NCBI RefSeq assembly: GCF_025997855.1 | Contig: NZ_AP026560.1 | Span: forward strand, 2,502,501 to 2,566,500 | Length of the DNA stretch: 64,000 bases | Direction: 5' to 3' | Source: Deinococcus aetherius | GTDB lineage: Bacteria; Deinococcota; Deinococci; Deinococcales; Deinococcaceae | Shown here: in pieces, positions 36,591-44,473 of the stretch | How the letters are laid out: each line of letters opens with the position of its first letter | Numbering within the stretch: the first letter of the stretch is position 1 | The notes under the pieces: model-generated | The model's database searches: none | Told to the model about the DNA's origin: nothing | Seen by the model: the letters and a program-made list of their open reading frames with translations, nothing else | Translations under genes and position numbers: made by a program

Positions 36591-36896
36591 CTACGCGCCG
36601 GGTTCGTCGGGTGACGGCTCGAACTCGCGGACGAGTTCGCTGAACGACAGCCCAAGCGCGGCGGCGATCGCCTGGGCGCTTTCGAGGGTCGCGCGGCGCT
36701 TGCCGCGTTCCAGCATGCTGATGAAGGTGCGGTCGAGCTGGGCGCGGTCCGCGAGCTCCTCCTGGGAGACGCCCTGCTGGTCCCGCAAGCGGCGGACCGC
36801 CGAGCCGAGCCGGGCCGACAGGTCGATGGGGTGCCTCTCGGCGCGGGGGGCGGAGTCACCCCACGGGCGCGCGACGGAGGGCTTGGACACGCCCAC
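36591..36896 (-). CDS. XRE-family (Cro/CI-type) transcriptional regulator
   Basis: 101 aa. The HTH covers residues 28-82: LGSAVRRLRDQQGVSQEELA, DRAQLDRTFISMLERGKRRA, AQAIAAALGLSFSELVREFE. The first 25 residues and the acidic C-terminus are outside the domain. The gene sits between the two copies of GACTATAGTC (36529 and 36928), its probable operator: one in its own upstream region, shared with the divergent gene at 36996, and one in front of the exported-protein group. Confidence 0.9.
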   Translation of the reverse strand: MGVSKPSVARPWGDSAPRAERHPIDLSARLGSAVRRLRDQQGVSQEELADRAQLDRTFISMLERGKRRATLESAQAIAAALGLSFSELVREFEPSPDEPGA

Positions 36897-36927
36897 ACCG
36901 TAGGTACACCCCCCGGCACGTCACATG

Positions 36928-36937
36928 GACTATAGTC
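36928..36937. promoter_or_regulatory. GACTATAGTC palindrome (copy 2), candidate operator
   Basis: Identical to the site at 36529. It lies in the 99-base spacer between the divergent XRE regulator and the 36996 gene, again overlapping a TATAGT -10-like box in both directions. It could control both genes. Confidence 0.6.
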
Positions 36938-36964
36938 ATCGAACACGTTTGGAAAGGAGAAGGC

Positions 36965-36982
36965 ATGGTTCGAACCGAATAG
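36965..36982 (+). CDS. Possible five-codon leader peptide (MVRTE)
   Basis: ATG GTT CGA ACC GAA TAG has a strong ribosome binding site (GGAAAGGAG, 36951-36959). It ends 13 bases before the ATG of the next gene, whose own site (GAGG) is weaker. It may couple or attenuate translation of that gene. A mini-frame this short can arise by chance. Confidence 0.3.
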   Translation: MVRTE

Positions 36983-36995
36983 TTGAGGTACCTGC

Positions 36996-37856
36996 ATGAA
37001 GAAGTTGGACGACGACACAGCGGCCCTTCGCCCCGACGACGAATTGTGGCTGCGTCATCTCAGCCTGGAAGCGCGCCGGGTCAGGACGCTTCCCCCCCTG
37101 ACGCCCGAGCAACGCGAGGAGCGTTTTCAGGCCGTCATGTACCCGGTCGAGATCCACGAGGCGGACGAGGCAGAGGTCTGGTCGCGGCTGGAGGACCTGG
37201 CGCGCCAGATCTGCTGCGACCCCCTGGACGTGCTGCGCTGGGAGCTGCTGCGCTATCCCACCGGGGTCATCGACCGCTCCGCCGAGCCGCGCGCCGCGGC
37301 GGCCGTCCTGGCCCTGCGGCTGGATCTCCTGCGCGAGGCCGTCACCTGGGTCGAGGCCGAGGTGGAGCGGCGGCGCGGCGAGTTCGAGGAGGTCGTCGGA
37401 CTTGCGCGGACCCACCCCCCGGTGAGCGACGCCGACGAACTCCGACGCCGCCTCACGGTGTGGCCCGCCGATCAAGGGCTGAGTTTGCCCGGCCGGGCCT
37501 CCCCGGACTCCCGGCGGCACCCGAGGCACGAGGCCGGGGAGGATCTCCGGGCCGCCCGGCCCCTCCTGGACGCCCTGTTGCCGCGGGAGGGCGTGGACGC
37601 CTGGGAGGCGGAGGCGCTCCTCGCCCACGCCGGGCTCTGGGCGCTGCGGACGGCGCCGGACCGTGGGGCCTTCGCGGGGATCCTGCGGAGGTGCCTGCGC
37701 CATCTGCGGGGAAGGGCCAGTGGCCAGGACGGGGCCGGGGTGGGCGAGCTGCGGACGGGCCGCGGACAGGTCTCCCCGTACTACGAAGACCCGCTGCTCG
37801 AAGCCAGGCTGGAGGACGAGGAGCCGGGGCCCGACGAGCGCGGGCCGTTGAATTGA
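36996..37856 (+). CDS. Hypothetical protein (286 aa), divergent from XRE regulator
   Basis: Mostly helical, charged protein: WLRHLSLEARRVRTLPPLTP, LDVLRWELLRYPTGVIDR, LDLLREAVTWVEAEVERRRG. The last 50 residues are acidic and probably disordered. No known domain recognised. It overlaps the next gene (TTGA), suggesting an operon, and shares the GACTATAGTC operator region with the XRE regulator, as phage-like or stress-response pairs often do. Confidence 0.7.
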   Translation: MKKLDDDTAALRPDDELWLRHLSLEARRVRTLPPLTPEQREERFQAVMYPVEIHEADEAEVWSRLEDLARQICCDPLDVLRWELLRYPTGVIDRSAEPRAAAAVLALRLDLLREAVTWVEAEVERRRGEFEEVVGLARTHPPVSDADELRRRLTVWPADQGLSLPGRASPDSRRHPRHEAGEDLRAARPLLDALLPREGVDAWEAEALLAHAGLWALRTAPDRGAFAGILRRCLRHLRGRASGQDGAGVGELRTGRGQVSPYYEDPLLEARLEDEEPGPDERGPLN

Positions 37857-38353
37857 GGGCCCGTCCGAACACCGACGTGAGCCGCCGCGCCCCCTCCCGC
37901 CAGGACCCGCTCGTCGCCCTCCACGTGATCAACGGCCACGCCAAGCGCCTCTCCCGGGAACTGGAGGCGGCCACCCGCGCCGGGCAGACCCGCCGGGCCG
38001 GGATGCTGCGGCAGGAGCGGGCGTACCTGTACACGCTGAAGGACAAGGGGGCGCGGGTGCTGCTGGAGGAGGGTCGGCTCCGCCCCGTCCGCGTGGAGGG
38101 GGACTGGCTGCTCCTGGAGGGCGATTCTCCCCTGGGGCCCCTGGGCTTTCACGTTCCCCGGGAGGCGTTTGGGGAAGCCGCCCAGGGGGTGCCCCACGGG
38201 AAGGGCCGGGTTCCGGGGGCCCTGCGGCGGGCCCGGCGGGTCACGGCGAACTCTGCCCTGCCGGACGCCATCGCCGTCGTCACGAGGCTGATCGCGAGGG
38301 CCCGGGTGCGGAAGCGTTCGTGGCGCCCGGAGGCCACCCAGGGATCCGAATAG
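37853..38353 (+). CDS. Hypothetical protein (166 aa)
   Basis: The TTG at 37853 overlaps the stop of the preceding gene; GTG 37877 is an alternative start. The product has a basic helical N-terminal half (LHVINGHAKRLSRELEAATR, RRAGMLRQERAYLYTLKDKG), a short beta segment (RLRPVRVEGDWLLLEGD) and a basic C-terminus (RLIARARVRKRSWRPE). Basic character and coupling suggest nucleic-acid contact, but no family is recognised. Confidence 0.6.
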   Translation: MRARPNTDVSRRAPSRQDPLVALHVINGHAKRLSRELEAATRAGQTRRAGMLRQERAYLYTLKDKGARVLLEEGRLRPVRVEGDWLLLEGDSPLGPLGFHVPREAFGEAAQGVPHGKGRVPGALRRARRVTANSALPDAIAVVTRLIARARVRKRSWRPEATQGSE

Positions 38354-38413
38354 GCCGGGGGGAACCGGGCAACCTCGCCCGCGCCCCGCCCACTCCTGCG
38401 TTACGCTGGCGCC

Positions 38414-39349
38414 ATGCGGCTTTTCGTCGGCGTGACGGACGACCAGTGGTTTCATTTTCTGGCTGCGCGCCCCGACTGGACGGAGGTGAACTTCTGGCGC
38501 CCCAGCGGGAAGGGCTTTCACGCGCTGACTGAGGGCGAACTCTTCCTGTTCAAGCTGCACGCCCCCCACCACTTCATCGTCGGTGGGGGCTTCTTCACCC
38601 GCGCCCTGCTGCTCCCGCTGGGCCTCGCGTGGGAGACGTTCGGTGAGGCCAACGGGGTGAGGCACCTGCCCGAAATGCGGCGGCGCATCGCGAGGTACCG
38701 CCGTCAGCCCGAGGAGACCCTGGGCAACCCGGACATCACCTGCCTGATGCTCGCCGAGCCCTTCTTCCTGCCGCGGGAGGCCTGGGTGCCCACCCCGCCC
38801 AGCTTCAAGACGAACATCGTGACGGGCAAGGGGTACGACACCGCGACCGGGGAGGGCAGGTGGCTGTTCGACGCCGTGACCGAGCGGCTGGGGGACGGGG
38901 CGCGGCCGGAGGAGAGGCCTGCCACGGCCGCTGCGGTGGACACTCCCCGCTTCGGGGCGCCGCGGATCGTCCGGCCCCGCCTGGGGCAGGGCGCGTTCCG
39001 GGCCCTGGTGACGGAGGCGTATGCACGCCGCTGTGCGGTCACCGGGGAGAAGACGCTCCCGGTGCTGGAGGCGGCCCACGTCCAGCCCTATGCCGAGGGC
39101 GGTCCCCACGACGTGAGCAACGGTCTGCTGCTCCGGAGCGACCTCCACCGCCTGTACGACCAGGGGTACGTCACGGTGGACCCGGACGAGCGCCGCCTGC
39201 TCGTCAGCCGCCGGATCCGCGAGGAGTTCCACAACGGGCGCCACTACTACGACCTGGAGGGGCGACCCGTCGCGGGGCCTCAGCGCGGGTTCGCCCCCGT
39301 ATCGCGCGAGCGGCTGCTCTATCACGCGGAGCACGTCTACCGTGGGTGA
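38414..39349 (+). CDS. HNH restriction-type endonuclease
   Basis: 311 aa, leaderless start (TACGCT, 6 bases, ATG). The N-terminal half is an EVE/PUA-like reader fold in character (MRLFVGVTDDQWFHFLAARP, FWRPSGKGFHALTEGELFLF, HHFIVGGGFF). The C-terminal HNH nuclease has YARRCAVTGEKT, the core LEAAHVQPYAEGGPHDVSNG and LLRSDLHRLYDQGYV. A reader-plus-HNH layout is typical of modification-dependent restriction enzymes, so a defence role against modified DNA is likely. Its stop overlaps the next small gene. Confidence 0.85.
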   Translation: MRLFVGVTDDQWFHFLAARPDWTEVNFWRPSGKGFHALTEGELFLFKLHAPHHFIVGGGFFTRALLLPLGLAWETFGEANGVRHLPEMRRRIARYRRQPEETLGNPDITCLMLAEPFFLPREAWVPTPPSFKTNIVTGKGYDTATGEGRWLFDAVTERLGDGARPEERPATAAAVDTPRFGAPRIVRPRLGQGAFRALVTEAYARRCAVTGEKTLPVLEAAHVQPYAEGGPHDVSNGLLLRSDLHRLYDQGYVTVDPDERRLLVSRRIREEFHNGRHYYDLEGRPVAGPQRGFAPVSRERLLYHAEHVYRG

Positions 39350-39509
39350 CGGCCGCGAGGTGCTGGCCACGCTGCTGCGGCACGAGGCGAAGACCAACAC
39401 CTACAAGTTCGCCCTGATCCGCGCGCTGAACGATCTCGCGCCGCTGGGGACTCTCCCCACTCCCGTCCGCCCGGAGCCGCTGTCCTCCCCGAAAGGAGAC
39501 GCCGCGTGA
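39342..39509 (+). CDS. Small protein or truncated gene between HNH nuclease and amidase (55 aa)
   Basis: GTG 39342 overlaps the HNH stop and the TGA overlaps the GTG of the amidase gene, so the frame is locked into both neighbours. The product begins MGDGREVLATLLRHEAKTN and continues TYKFALIRALNDLAPLG, which resembles the N-terminus of larger restriction-associated proteins. The last 20 residues are proline-rich. It may be the truncated start of such a gene joined to the amidase by deletion. Confidence 0.5.
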   Translation: MGDGREVLATLLRHEAKTNTYKFALIRALNDLAPLGTLPTPVRPEPLSSPKGDAA

Positions 39510-41005
39510 ACGTCGAAGAACTGACGGTGCAGGAGGTGCTGGGCGCCCACGCCGCGGGGACGTCCTCCTGTGAGACCCTCACGCGGATGTATCTGGAGCG
39601 CATCGCTCGCTTCAACCCGCGTTACAACGCGCTCGTGTACGTGAACGAGCACGCGGCGCGCGAGGCGAGGGCCGTCGACACCCGCCTGGCGGCCGGGGAA
39701 GGGGTGGGGGTCCTGGCCGGCATCCCCGTGGTGATCAAGGACCCGGTGGACGTGGCCGGGATGCCGACGACCGCGGGCTGGGCGCCGCTCAGCGAGCGGG
39801 CAGGCGGGATTCCCCTCGTCCCGCGGCGTGACGCCCCCGTGGTGGCGCGGCTGCGGGCGGCGGGCGCCGTCATCCTGGGGAAGACGAACGTGCCCGCGTT
39901 CAGCTTCGACCTGTCGCGCACCACGACCAGTTGGGCTGGCCCCACCCTGAACGCGGTGCAGCCGGAACTGGTCCCCGGGGCGAGCAGCGCGGGCAGCGCG
40001 ACGGCCGTGTCGGGCAACCTGGCCCTCCTGGGGATGGGGTCGGAGACGTCCGGGTCCATCCAGAATCCGGCGGGCGCGCAGGCGCTGGTGGGCGTTAAGC
40101 CCACGTTCGGGCTGGTGCCGACGGCCGGGGTGGTGCCGCTCAGCGCCTCCGCCCGGGACGTGCTCGGGCCACTCGCGCGAACCGTGCGGGACGCCGCGGT
40201 GATGCTGGACGTGATGGCGGGCCCCTGCGACGAGGACCCGGTGACACAGGCCGCCAGCGGGCACCTGCCACGTGAGGGATATGCAGCGGCCCTCCGGGTG
40301 GGTGCCCTGCGGGGGAAACGCCTGGGCCTGTACGGGCCGGGCTGGCGCGACCAGCCTCTCGGCGAGGAGACGCGGCGTCTGTACGAGCGGGCCATCCAAG
40401 ACCTCCGCGATCTGGGGGCCGTCCCGGTGGAGGACCCGTTCGCGGGTTCGGGGTTCGCGGCGTTCATGAAGGGCGTGCGGGCCTCATGGGGGTTCGAATG
40501 CCTGGTGCATGACCTGCAGGCTTACCTGGAGCGTGTTGCAAACGCCTCCGTACCCGGCGTCGCAGCGTTGCGGCGGCTTGGCGGGCAGGACCCGTTCGCG
40601 GAGGGGCAGGTACTGAGCGAACTCCGCCCGCGCCTGGGCAGCGCCCTGGAAGACCCGAGCGTGCTGCCCGACCTGTCCAGGTTCTGGCACGCGCGTGAGC
40701 GCCTGCTCCACGAGTTCGACTTGGTCCTCGCCACGTCTGCCCTGGACGCGCTGGTGTTTCCACAGCGGGTGGGGGACCTCCCGAGGCTGGATGGCGTGGG
40801 GGACATCGCGAGTTCCACGGAGCCGGAGATCAATATCGCGGGTTTGCCCGGGGTGACGGTCCCGGCGGGCTACCACGTCAGTGGGGCGCCGTTCGCGCTG
40901 ATGTTCGTGGGACCGATGTGGAGCGAGGCGGACCTGCTCGCGTTCGCGTACGACTACGAGCAGGCGACGCGGCACCGCAGGGCGCCCGTATTGCAGACAC
41001 GTTGA
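39506..41005 (+). CDS. Amidase-signature family hydrolase
   Basis: 499 aa from GTG 39506 (AAAGGAG upstream). Ser-cisSer-Lys signature: lysine in GIPVVIKDPVDVAGMPTTAG, and GASSAGSATAVSGNLALLGM with ETSGSIQNPAG, a variant of the usual GGSSGGSA and TDTGGSIR. It hydrolyses an amide bond of unknown substrate. The Gly to Ala/Ser changes around the serines are unusual but the catalytic residues seem kept. No gatB/gatC nearby, so it is not a tRNA amidotransferase subunit. Confidence 0.9.
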   Translation: MNVEELTVQEVLGAHAAGTSSCETLTRMYLERIARFNPRYNALVYVNEHAAREARAVDTRLAAGEGVGVLAGIPVVIKDPVDVAGMPTTAGWAPLSERAGGIPLVPRRDAPVVARLRAAGAVILGKTNVPAFSFDLSRTTTSWAGPTLNAVQPELVPGASSAGSATAVSGNLALLGMGSETSGSIQNPAGAQALVGVKPTFGLVPTAGVVPLSASARDVLGPLARTVRDAAVMLDVMAGPCDEDPVTQAASGHLPREGYAAALRVGALRGKRLGLYGPGWRDQPLGEETRRLYERAIQDLRDLGAVPVEDPFAGSGFAAFMKGVRASWGFECLVHDLQAYLERVANASVPGVAALRRLGGQDPFAEGQVLSELRPRLGSALEDPSVLPDLSRFWHARERLLHEFDLVLATSALDALVFPQRVGDLPRLDGVGDIASSTEPEINIAGLPGVTVPAGYHVSGAPFALMFVGPMWSEADLLAFAYDYEQATRHRRAPVLQTR

Positions 41006-41281
41006 GAGGCTCGGCAAGTTGGTCAGGGTCACGGGCGGCCGAGCGAGGGTGGCAAGACGGGTTGGGGGCCATGGGCTGTGCCCGGACGACGAGGGATATC
41101 ATCCCGCCCGTTGCCCCCAGGCAGGAGCGGTGAAGGGGCTGGGCAGCACCATCGCCCGAGCGAGGAAGAGCCCCGCTCCGGGCATCCGCACCAGCGCGGT
41201 GAGCCCTGGATGCCGAAACGTCGGCGCGGGCTCGATGCTGTTGCCGACGTCACCTCAAGTTGGTCTGGGACAGTTCCCCTG

Positions 41282-42598
41282 ATGGCGATTCGAAGGCGAC
41301 AGGGAGAGGGCACGGTCCACCCGGTGATTCTGGATGGCCGAGTGGCGAGCTGGCGTGGCCTGGCGAGTTACCAGGATCCGGAGACCGGGGAGCGCCGTCG
41401 CAAGTCGGTCAGCCGGAAGACGCGTGAGCAGGCGGAGCGGGCCCTCCGAGGGCTGATCCGGTCCCTTCCGAAGACGCGAACACGCCGACCCCGGACGGCG
41501 GGGGAGGCGACCTGGACCGTGACCGGGGGCCCGGACTCGCTGGGCGCCTACCTGGGCCGCTGGCTGGAGCACAAGCGGCGGGGCGTGCGGCCCTCCACCT
41601 ACCGGATGTACGTGACGGGGTTGCGCCCGGTCGACGGTCCGCTGGGAGAGAGGGAGCTCACCAGTCTGACGGTGCTGGACATCCAGGCGCTCGTCGACGC
41701 CCTGTGCCCGACCCACGGGCCGCGGGCCGCCGGGCAGGCCCTGCACCTGCTGCGCATGGCCCTGAGGCAGGCGATCCGCTGGCAACTCCTCCCCGCGAAC
41801 GTGGCCGAGCACGTGGACAAGCCCCGGGTCGAGCGGGAGGAGATGACCGTCTGGACGCCGCGGCAGGCGGGGCGCTTCCTGGAGGTGGCGGACGGGCACC
41901 GCCTGGGGCCGCTGTTCACCCTGGCCCTGGGCACGGGGCTGCGCCGGGGCGAACTCCTCGCCCTGACCTGGGAGGACCTCGACTTCGGGGAACGGGTCCT
42001 CACCGTGCGGCGCAGCCTGATGAAGGACGAGCGGGGCCGTGAGGTGGTGGGCGTGCCCAAGACCCGGGCATCCCGGCGCCGGATCGTCCTCGCCCAGGAT
42101 GTCCTGGACACGCTGCACCTCCATTGGGAGCGGGAACACCGGGGGGGCAAACCCCCGGAGAAGACCGTCCCGGTCTTCCCCTCCGCGTCCGGCAACCACG
42201 TGGAGCAGCGCCACCTGCAGCGCACCTTCGAGGCGCTGATCCAGGAGGCGGAGGTCCCCCGGATCCGGTTTCACGACCTGAGACATACGGCGGCCAGCCT
42301 GCTGATCCGGCAGGGCGTGCCGCCCAAGGTGGTGTCCGACCGCCTGGGGCACCGCAACGTAGCCTTCACCTTGCAGGTGTACACGCACGTGTACGACGAC
42401 CAGCGCGAGGCCGCTGCCCTGCCGCTGTCCCGGTTGCTGTCGGGCGGGCCGGGGGTTCCCCCTGGGAAGGACGTGCCCGGGCCGGACCTGACCCGGGGAC
42501 TGAACGCCCTGCACCGCTGGCACGCGGCCCTGACCGAATTCCTGCGGGAGGCCCCGGAATGGGCACAGCGGGTGGCGGTGGACGCGCTCCCGCTGTGA
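41282..42598 (+). CDS. Tyrosine integrase 4
   Basis: 438 aa from ATG 41282; ATG 41210 is a longer alternative. The N-terminus (GRVASWRGLASYQDPETGER, RRKSVSRKTR) is shared with integrase 5 (53649) and the truncated copy at 51864. The core-binding domain is WLEHKRRGVRPSTYRMYVTG. The catalytic domain has GTGLRRGELLALTW (R), HDLRHTAASLL (H, R), LGHRNVAFTLQVYTHVY (H, Y). It belongs to a second group distinct from integrases 1 and 2. Bases 41006-41281 upstream hold no att repeat visible by eye. Confidence 0.93.
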   Translation: MAIRRRQGEGTVHPVILDGRVASWRGLASYQDPETGERRRKSVSRKTREQAERALRGLIRSLPKTRTRRPRTAGEATWTVTGGPDSLGAYLGRWLEHKRRGVRPSTYRMYVTGLRPVDGPLGERELTSLTVLDIQALVDALCPTHGPRAAGQALHLLRMALRQAIRWQLLPANVAEHVDKPRVEREEMTVWTPRQAGRFLEVADGHRLGPLFTLALGTGLRRGELLALTWEDLDFGERVLTVRRSLMKDERGREVVGVPKTRASRRRIVLAQDVLDTLHLHWEREHRGGKPPEKTVPVFPSASGNHVEQRHLQRTFEALIQEAEVPRIRFHDLRHTAASLLIRQGVPPKVVSDRLGHRNVAFTLQVYTHVYDDQREAAALPLSRLLSGGPGVPPGKDVPGPDLTRGLNALHRWHAALTEFLREAPEWAQRVAVDALPL

Positions 42599-42622
42599 CG
42601 CGTGGGGGGCGGCGCGGTCGGC

Positions 42623-43024
42623 CTACCGGAGGTGCGTCTGGGAGACGTAGCCGCCCCGCCCGTTCCACTGCACCCGGCACCAGCCCGACGAGCAGGACAC
42701 CAGGCGGACCGCGGTTCCCGAGGGCAGCGTCGCCACCTTGGCCGACTGCGCGGAGGGGCCTGCGCGCAGGTTGAGGCTGGTGGTCGTGTGACGGGTGGTC
42801 CCGCCGCCGGGGGCGGGAGGCGCGGCGGACAGGACGGGCGCGGCGGCGGGCTGGACGCGCCCGTTCGCCTGGCATCCGCTGGTGTACCCCAGGTCGCCGC
42901 ACACGTACGATCCGGTGTCGCTCGGGCAGGAGTGCCAGCGGTGGCACCCGGAGCGGTGGGCCTGCGCGGGTGCGAGCAGCATGAACAGGACGAAGGCCGC
43001 GCTGAAGAGCAGCGTTCGCTTCAT
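42623..43024 (-). CDS. Secreted bacterial SH3-domain protein
   Basis: 133 aa from ATG 43024. A signal peptide (MKRTLLFSAAFVLFMLLAPA) precedes a cysteine-rich module (HRSGCHRWHSCPSDTGSYVC, then GDLGYTSGC). After a Pro/Ala linker comes an SH3b domain (SLNLRAGPSAQSAKVATLPS, VRLVSCSSGWCRVQW). SH3b domains bind cell-wall peptides. It ends 24 bases from the convergent integrase 4 stop. Confidence 0.85.
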   Translation of the reverse strand: MKRTLLFSAAFVLFMLLAPAQAHRSGCHRWHSCPSDTGSYVCGDLGYTSGCQANGRVQPAAAPVLSAAPPAPGGGTTRHTTTSLNLRAGPSAQSAKVATLPSGTAVRLVSCSSGWCRVQWNGRGGYVSQTHLR

Positions 43025-43071
43025 GCTGCACAGTGGCACGTGTGCGGCCGCCTCGTGCGTTACTTTGCGGC

Positions 43072-43365
43072 ATGACCCAGGACGAGCAGGGGCGGCCGCC
43101 GGAGAGCCTGACCGGGACGCTGATCGTGGACGCCATCGAGGGTGGAAAGGCCCGAGTGGAACTCGCGGACGGCCACACCGAGGACTGGCCCCTGGCGAGC
43201 CTGCCGCGCGGCGTGCGGGAAGGGGACGTGGTCCGCCTGCACGTCGAGGGGGGCGACCTGGAACTGGAGATCGACCACGCGGCGACCCGGTTGCGCCGTG
43301 GTCAGGCCCAAGCCCAACTTGATGCCCTCAACCGTCCCGCGCCTGCCGGGGACTTCGACCTGTGA
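43072..43365 (+). CDS. DUF3006 family protein
   Basis: 97 aa, leaderless start (TACTTT, 5 bases, ATG). Features: LTGTLIVDAIEGGKARVELA, LPRGVREGDVVRLHVEGG. A small beta-barrel protein, commonly encoded just before ComEC-like metallo-beta-lactamase proteins, as here (4-base overlap with the next gene). Function unknown. Confidence 0.85.
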   Translation: MTQDEQGRPPESLTGTLIVDAIEGGKARVELADGHTEDWPLASLPRGVREGDVVRLHVEGGDLELEIDHAATRLRRGQAQAQLDALNRPAPAGDFDL

Positions 43366-44396
43366 GGCAGCTGCTCACGCTGGTGGGGCTCTCCCTCGGC
43401 CTGGCCTCGGCCCAGAACCCCGGCGTGCTGACGATCCGCTTCCTTGACGTCGGGCAGGGGGACGCCATCCTGATCACCAGCCCGGAGGGCAAGTCGGTCC
43501 TGTATGACGGCGGCCGAAGTGAGCCCAGGCTTCAGGCCCTGCTGCGGCAGTACGGGGTGCAAAGCCTCGACCTCGTGGCGGCGAGCCACGCGGACGCGGA
43601 TCACATCACCGGGTTGGTTCCGGCCGTAACCCTCTACAGGCCCAAGTTCTTCCTCAACAACGGCCTCGCGGCGACCACCCAGGTCTGGAGCAAGCTGGTG
43701 GCCGCCGCGCAGAAGGCGGGCACACAGGGCCTCCTGGCGAAGGACCAGACGATCAACCTGGGGAGCGTGAAGCTCACGGTCCTCGCGCCGCCTCCCGGCA
43801 TGCCACGGAACGAGCAGAACTTGAACTCGGTCGGCCTGCTGGTGCAGTACGGCCCGTTCCGGGCGTTGATGACCGGGGACAGTGAGATTCCCGAGACCCG
43901 GGCGTGGTTGAAGAAATATCCCGCGAACTTGCTCGGTCCGATCGACGTGTACAAGAGCATCCACCACGGGGCGAAGAACGGCGACCACTCCGCGTGGCTC
44001 GCGGCTGTGCGGCCGAAGAACGTGGTCATCGGGGTCGGGCCGAACAACTACGGGCACCCGACATCGGAGGCCCTGAGCCTCTACCGGAAGGTGGGGGCGA
44101 CGGTCTACCGCACGGACCAGCAGGGGACGGTGACGGTGGTGGTGCAGCCGGGGGGACGGTTTGCGATCACGACGGAGAAGGGCGGGCCAATTCCGGCGAA
44201 TCGGCCCGCGGTCGGAACCGCGACTCCACCCGCACCTGTTCGTCCGGCGACGATCCCGGCTACCCCTGCCGGGGTAGGGACGCCGTACCGCAGTTGTGCT
44301 GAGGCGAGAGCGGCCGGGGCGGCGCCCCTGCGGCGGGGGCAGCCAGGGTACAGCCCGGCGCTGGACCGCGACGACGACGGCGTAGCCTGCGAGTGA
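43362..44396 (+). CDS. Secreted ComEC-like metallo-beta-lactamase hydrolase with excalibur domain
   Basis: 344 aa. Signal peptide (MRQLLTLVGLSLGLASAQ). MBL-fold core of ComEC type: IRFLDVGQGDAILI, the metal motif AASHADADHITG (a serine replaces the first His of HxHxDH), LMTGDSE, IHHGAKN. The C-terminus has a calcium-binding-like excalibur motif (YRSCAEARAAGAAPLRRGQ, then DRDDDGVACE). Likely an extracellular nuclease or phosphodiesterase. Translationally coupled to the DUF3006 gene. Confidence 0.9.
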   Translation: MRQLLTLVGLSLGLASAQNPGVLTIRFLDVGQGDAILITSPEGKSVLYDGGRSEPRLQALLRQYGVQSLDLVAASHADADHITGLVPAVTLYRPKFFLNNGLAATTQVWSKLVAAAQKAGTQGLLAKDQTINLGSVKLTVLAPPPGMPRNEQNLNSVGLLVQYGPFRALMTGDSEIPETRAWLKKYPANLLGPIDVYKSIHHGAKNGDHSAWLAAVRPKNVVIGVGPNNYGHPTSEALSLYRKVGATVYRTDQQGTVTVVVQPGGRFAITTEKGGPIPANRPAVGTATPPAPVRPATIPATPAGVGTPYRSCAEARAAGAAPLRRGQPGYSPALDRDDDGVACE

Positions 44397-44473
44397 GCGG
44401 GCCCGGGCCCTTCCTGGCGAAAAGAGCCTCCCGTGGAGACCACCGACCGGCCGGGTGAGGCCCCCGGCCGAAG

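Noticed and set aside
37781..39400. A 539-codon minus-strand frame across the hypothetical and HNH genes
   Set aside because: It spans three well-supported plus-strand genes and reads as biased composition with no domain.
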